From DATAOG01 sp963753685 (GTDB lineage Bacteria > Pseudomonadota > Alphaproteobacteria > Geminicoccales > Geminicoccaceae): a stretch of DNA of 64,000 bases. The stretch is from positions 62,001 to 126,000 of the forward strand of contig CAVWDE010000006.1 in assembly GCA_963753685.1 (NCBI GenBank), in the 5' to 3' direction. Under the pieces are notes generated by a model, which saw only the letters and a list, made by a program, of their open reading frames with translations, was not told the DNA's origin and made no database searches. Below are positions 60,692 to 64,000 of this stretch, piece after piece (the stretch's first letter is position 1; each line of letters starts with the position of its first letter). A program made the position numbers and the translations under genes.

Positions 60692-61110
60692 TCGAAGCCG
60701 CGGTCGTCGACGCCAGCGTCGCCGTCAAGTGGGTGATCGGAGAGGCGGGCGAGGACGCTGCCGCACGGCTCGCGACCCGCAGCTTGAGCGCCCCCGACAT
60801 CCTGCTCGCCGAATGCGCCAGCGCGCTTTGGAGCAAGGTGCGCCGGCGTGAGATCGGCCAGGACGAAGCCACGGCGGCCCTGGTCGCCCTGAGCGAGGCA
60901 CCCGTCGTCATGACGGCGGTGCCCGTTCTCGTGGCTGACGCCTTGCGCCTGGCTTTCCTGTTGGCGCATCCGATCTACGACTGCCTCTACCTGGCGCTGA
61001 GCCTGCAGATGCGTACGCCGCTGGTGACCGCCGACCGGCGCTTCGCTGCCATGGTCGGCCGGCACGCCGAGCTCGCCACCTCTGTGCTGTTGCTCGAGGA
61101 CGCAGTCTGA
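60688..61110 (+). CDS. vapC: PIN-domain toxin (VapC/FitB type)
   Basis: A 140-residue Mg-dependent endoribonuclease-type toxin. Acidic PIN residues: VVDASVAVKWVIGE (first Asp), PDILLAECASALWSKV (Glu), HPIYDCLYLALSLQMRTPLV (Asp) and TADRRFAAMVG (final Asp). The start is the ATG that overlaps the natural antitoxin stop. In this sequence it is in frame with the shifted antitoxin ORF. RNA target unknown. Confidence 0.88.
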   Translation: MIEAAVVDASVAVKWVIGEAGEDAAARLATRSLSAPDILLAECASALWSKVRRREIGQDEATAALVALSEAPVVMTAVPVLVADALRLAFLLAHPIYDCLYLALSLQMRTPLVTADRRFAAMVGRHAELATSVLLLEDAV

Positions 61111-61282
61111 AGGCGATCGCCTGCGCCCCGGTCGACCGACATTACGGTGCGGCGCCGCTCGCGGCTTGGCAGCGGCTGGCTCGAGAATTGCTGGCGGGGC
61201 GTCGCCACGCTGGCCTGCGGCGGCCATATGTGGCTGACTGACCCGGCGGCGGCGCCGAGCTGACCACCGAGGGAGGATCGAG

Positions 61283-62869
61283 ATGACGCTCAGACAAACG
61301 CTCGTGGTCGCGCTGGCGGGGCTGGCGGCGGTGGTCGTCGTTCAGGGGCCGCGACCGGCGGCGGCGGAGTCGACCCTGCGCGTGGTCATGCACTCGGATC
61401 TCAAGATCGTCGACCCGATCTGGACCACGGCCTACATCTCGCGCAACTACGGCTATATGGTCTACGACACGCTGTTCGCATTGAACGACAAGCTCGAGAT
61501 TCAACCGCAAATGGTCAAATCCTATCAGATCAGCGACGATCAGCTGATCTACACGTTCACGCTCCGCGACGGCCTGATGTGGCACGACGGCCAGCCGGTG
61601 ACCGCCGAGGATGCGATCGCCTCGATCAAGCGCTGGGGCCAGAAGGACAGCATGGGCCAGCTCCTGATGTCGTTCGTCGAGGGCATGAAGGCGCTCGACC
61701 CCAAGACCTTCCAGATGACGCTCAAGGAGCCGTACGGCCTGGTCCTCTTGTCGCTCGCCAAGCCGAGCTCGAACGTGCCGTTCATCATGCCCAAGCGGAT
61801 CGCCGAGACGCCGGCCTCCGAGCAGATCTCCGAGTACATTGGCTCCGGCCCGTTCGTGTTCGCGCGCGACCAGTGGCAGCCGGGCGTCAAGGCCGTGTTC
61901 ACGAAGTTCAAGGACTACAAGCCGCGCAGCGAGCCGCCGTCCTGGGCCGCCGGCGGCAAGGTCGCCAAAGTCGACCGGGTCGAGTGGGACTGGATCCCCG
62001 ACGCCCAGACCGCGGTCAACGCGCTCATCAACGGCGAGATCGACCTGATCGAAGCGCCGCCGCACGACCTGTTGCCGGTGCTCGAGGCCAACGACGACAT
62101 CACCATCTTCGATTACAACCCGCTCGGCAACCAGTACATGTTCCGCATGAACTGGCTGCACCCGCCGTTCGACAATCAGAAGATTCGCCAGGCAGCCATC
62201 GCTGCGCTGAATCAGGAAGACTTTCTGAAGGCGGTGATCGGCAATCCCAAATACTACAAGGTATGCCCGGCCATGTTCATCTGCGACACGCCGTTCGCGA
62301 CCGATGCCGGCGCCGAGACCCTGGTGACCTCGCACTTCGATCTGTCGAAGAAGCTGCTGCAGGAGGCGGGCTACGACGGCACGCCGGTGGTGCTGATGCA
62401 CTCGACCGACTTGCAGGTGCTGGCCAACCTCGCGCCGGTCGCCAAGGAGCTGCTCGAGAAGGGCGGCTTCAAGGTCGACATGCAGTCGATGGACTGGCAG
62501 ACCCTGGTCTCGCGCCGGGCCAAGAAGGAGCCGGCCTCGGAGGGCGGCTGGGACGCGTTCCTGACCTCCTGGGTCGCGGCCGACGTGCTCAACCCGATCA
62601 GCACCGCCGGCCTCACCGCGTCCGGCGATTCAGCGTGGTTCGGTTGGCCCAACGACCCGGAGCTCGAGAAGCTGCGCGACGCGTTCGCGCGCGAGACCGA
62701 TGCCAAGAAGCAGGTCGAGCTCGCCCGGCAGATCCAGGTGCGCGCGCTCGAGGTCGGGACCCACGCCTATCTCGGCCAGTGGTACCAGCCGATGGTCTAT
62801 CGCAACACCGTCTCGGGCGTCCTGCACGGGCCGGCGCCGTTCTTCTGGAATGTTGCCAAGAGCGAGTGA
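61283..62869 (+). CDS. Peptide/nickel-type ABC transporter substrate-binding protein
   Basis: A periplasmic solute-binding protein of family 5 (DppA/OppA/NikA type), 528 residues. It has a Sec signal peptide MTLRQTLVVALAGLAAVVVV ending in AAA. Motifs: LRVVMHSDLKIVDPIWTTAY, YTFTLRDGLMWHDGQPVTAE (family signature), IGSGPFVFARDQWQPGVKAV, HPPFDNQKIRQAAIAALNQE. AGGGAGG precedes the ATG. The permease follows after a HicBA insertion. The ligand is uncertain; dipeptide or oligopeptide transport is the default inference. The stop is followed by a normal ribosome site for hicB. Confidence 0.93.
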   Translation: MTLRQTLVVALAGLAAVVVVQGPRPAAAESTLRVVMHSDLKIVDPIWTTAYISRNYGYMVYDTLFALNDKLEIQPQMVKSYQISDDQLIYTFTLRDGLMWHDGQPVTAEDAIASIKRWGQKDSMGQLLMSFVEGMKALDPKTFQMTLKEPYGLVLLSLAKPSSNVPFIMPKRIAETPASEQISEYIGSGPFVFARDQWQPGVKAVFTKFKDYKPRSEPPSWAAGGKVAKVDRVEWDWIPDAQTAVNALINGEIDLIEAPPHDLLPVLEANDDITIFDYNPLGNQYMFRMNWLHPPFDNQKIRQAAIAALNQEDFLKAVIGNPKYYKVCPAMFICDTPFATDAGAETLVTSHFDLSKKLLQEAGYDGTPVVLMHSTDLQVLANLAPVAKELLEKGGFKVDMQSMDWQTLVSRRAKKEPASEGGWDAFLTSWVAADVLNPISTAGLTASGDSAWFGWPNDPELEKLRDAFARETDAKKQVELARQIQVRALEVGTHAYLGQWYQPMVYRNTVSGVLHGPAPFFWNVAKSE

Positions 62870-62900
62870 GCGTGCGACCCATGAGCGCGAGGAGGTTGGC

Positions 62901-63113
62901 GTGGATCAGACCTACACCGCCGTGATCAAGCAGTCCGGAGCCTGGTGGATCGGCTGGATCGAAGAGATTCCCGGGGTCAATTGTCAGGAACCAACCCGGC
63001 AACAACTCCTTGAGACGCTAGAGCTCACCCTGCGCGAGGCGATTGAACTGAACCGCCGCGAGGCTCGCGAGGCGGCAGGCGAAGGCTTCGAGGAGACGGC
63101 GATCGCGCTATGA
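62901..63113 (+). CDS. hicB: HicB-family antitoxin-like protein
   Basis: A 70-residue protein from the GTG at 62901, preceded by GAGGAGG. It has the partial RNase-H-like HicB fold: YTAVIKQSGAWWIGWIEEIP, GVNCQEPTRQQLLETLELTL and REAIELNRREAR. It is the small HicB form without a C-terminal DNA-binding domain. HicA follows 24 bp downstream. Together they form a toxin-antitoxin module in antitoxin-first order. Confidence 0.82.
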   Translation: MDQTYTAVIKQSGAWWIGWIEEIPGVNCQEPTRQQLLETLELTLREAIELNRREAREAAGEGFEETAIAL

Positions 63114-63137
63114 ACGCCCGCTCAGGGCGTTGAAATC

Positions 63138-63326
63138 ATGAAGCGCGAGGCCCTGCTGCGGCATCTCAGGCGGCACGGATGCGAGCTCGCGCGCGAAGGC
63201 GGTCGGCACTCCTGGTGGCACAATCCGGCGCAGAACAAACGCTCGGCGGTCCCGCGGCACAATGAGATCGATAACGACCTCGCACGCAAGATCTGCCGCG
63301 ATCTCGGCATCGCCAAACCCAAGTGA
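63138..63326 (+). CDS. hicA: HicA-family mRNA interferase
   Basis: A 62-residue double-stranded-RNA-binding-like toxin: MKREALLRHLRRHGCELARE, GGRHSWWHNPAQNKRSAVPR, HNEIDNDLARKICRDLGI. The catalytic His is in the GGRHSWW segment (GxSH/H in the family). HicA blocks translation by cleaving mRNA. It sits directly behind hicB and before the permease gene, interrupting the transporter operon. Confidence 0.85.
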   Translation: MKREALLRHLRRHGCELAREGGRHSWWHNPAQNKRSAVPRHNEIDNDLARKICRDLGIAKPK

Positions 63327-63425
63327 ACCGCGGCGCAGCCTCGCGGTCGTGGCGAAGCCCGGCCGTGACCGGAGCCGCATCGCGGTGCTAGGCTGACCTC
63401 GATCCCTGGGAGGGCAGCGCGGACC

Positions 63426-64000
63426 ATGCTCGCCTTCGTCGCCCGCCGTCTGCTCGCCACCATCCCGGTGCTCGCCATGGTGGCGGTGTTCGTGTTCCTG
63501 ATGCTGCGCCTGACGCCGGGCGACCCGGCGGCGATCATCGCCGGCGACAACGCCACCGGCGCGCAGATCGCGGCGATCCGCGACCAGCTCGGCCTCAACC
63601 AGCCGATCGTCGTGCAGTTCCTGATCTGGTCCGGCAAGCTGCTGCGCGGCGATCTCGGCCAGTCGTTCTTCTTCAAGGCCGAGGTCACCGAGCTGATCGG
63701 GCAGCGGATCGGGCCGACGCTGGCGCTGGCAACCGTGACCATGGTCATCACCATCGCGATCGCCGTGCCGCTGGGCGTCCTCGCCGCCTACCAGCACGGC
63801 CGCTGGATCGACCGCCTGGTGATGGGCTTCTCGGTGCTCGGCTTCTCGGTGCCGGTGTTCGTGCTCGGCTATCTTCTGATCTACCTGTTCGCGATCGAGA
63901 TCAAAATCTTCCCGGTCCAGGGCTACCGCAGCCTCGCGGCCGGCCTGTGGCCGTTCCTCTACCGTCTGATCCTGCCCGGGATCACGCTTTCCGTGATCTA
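63426..64000 (+). CDS. Dipeptide-type ABC transporter permease (DppB-like, cut by window edge)
   Basis: The first inner-membrane permease of the transporter. About 191 residues are present. MLAFVARRLLATIPVLAMVA, VFLMLRLTPGDPAAIIAGDN, then LGLNQPIVVQFLIW and GDLGQSFFFKAEVTELIGQR are typical of DppB/OppB N-termini. Three to four membrane helices follow (LALATVTMVITIAIAVPLGV, LVMGFSVLGFSVPVFVLGYL). The EAA cytoplasmic loop is beyond the window. It pairs with the binding protein at 61283-62869, presumably followed by DppC/D/F. Confidence 0.93.
   Translation, partial: MLAFVARRLLATIPVLAMVAVFVFLMLRLTPGDPAAIIAGDNATGAQIAAIRDQLGLNQPIVVQFLIWSGKLLRGDLGQSFFFKAEVTELIGQRIGPTLALATVTMVITIAIAVPLGVLAAYQHGRWIDRLVMGFSVLGFSVPVFVLGYLLIYLFAIEIKIFPVQGYRSLAAGLWPFLYRLILPGITLSVI

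Noticed and set aside
1..64000. Replication origin near rpmH
   Set aside because: No dnaA gene, DnaA-box cluster or parAB was seen beside the rpmH operon in this window.

Overview
The window is GC-rich chromosomal DNA from an alphaproteobacterium. The order rpmH-rnpA-yidD-yidC, a 6S RNA gene between zapA and the formyltetrahydrofolate cyclo-ligase gene, cysteine-poor L31 and L36 ribosomal proteins, a malic enzyme fused to a phosphotransacetylase-like domain, and the tkt-gap-pgk-aldolase cluster all fit this. A Rhodospirillales/Geminicoccales-type lineage is my guess, not something the sequence proves. Most of the window is core chromosome. No complete mobile element, prophage, CRISPR array, tRNA or rRNA gene was recognised.

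Layout. 1-1.6 kb: ribosome and membrane-insertion operon with a very good promoter. 1.7-10.8 kb: DUF547 protein, secreted propeller-like protein, a frameshifted histidine kinase, two tandem paralogous lipoproteins, and a type I secretion pair (HlyD plus ABC exporter). 10.8-19.8 kb: RNA methyltransferase, gamma-glutamyltransferase, DUF29 protein, a phospholipase D-VTT fusion with an EEP phosphatase, then a YmdB-like phosphoesterase, cyclo-ligase, 6S RNA and zapA. 20-28 kb: central carbon cluster (tkt, gap, pgk, a small unknown gene, class I aldolase, ThiE-like protein), then efp and suhB. 28-35 kb: MotA/ExbB-like plus coiled-coil OmpA-like pair, dipeptidase, ABC exporter, L31-L36. 35-42.4 kb: glycolate-oxidase-like flavoprotein, a cNMP-binding/TIR-like membrane pair, malic enzyme.

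42.4-47.2 kb is the most accessory part: two tandem-repeat arrays, htpX, an AT-richer Abi-alpha (DUF4393) gene, an intact BrnA antitoxin beside a truncated BrnT toxin, and about 1 kb without a recognisable gene. 47.4-54 kb: lipid kinase, LpxH-like hydrolase, glycosyltransferase, GFA protein, multi-rhodanese and cysteine dioxygenase. 54-64 kb: IS110 scar, CoA-transferase/crotonase pair, a solitary PD-(D/E)XK-like protein, cupin, YihY, MsrP, a FitAB/VapBC-type toxin-antitoxin pair, and a dipeptide-type ABC transporter with a HicBA module between its binding protein and its first permease.

An important caveat: at least eight otherwise conserved genes carry single-base frameshifts (near 5060, 10495, 19710, 33470, 55993, 57660, 58520 and 60637). 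Several lie in G/C runs. This looks more like residual assembly indels than mass pseudogenisation, so the affected entries should be read as probably intact in the living organism. The best candidate for an undescribed system is the pair at 37.4-39.9 kb: a three-helix membrane protein with a cyclic-nucleotide-binding fold, next to a polytopic membrane protein with a TIR-like cytosolic domain.
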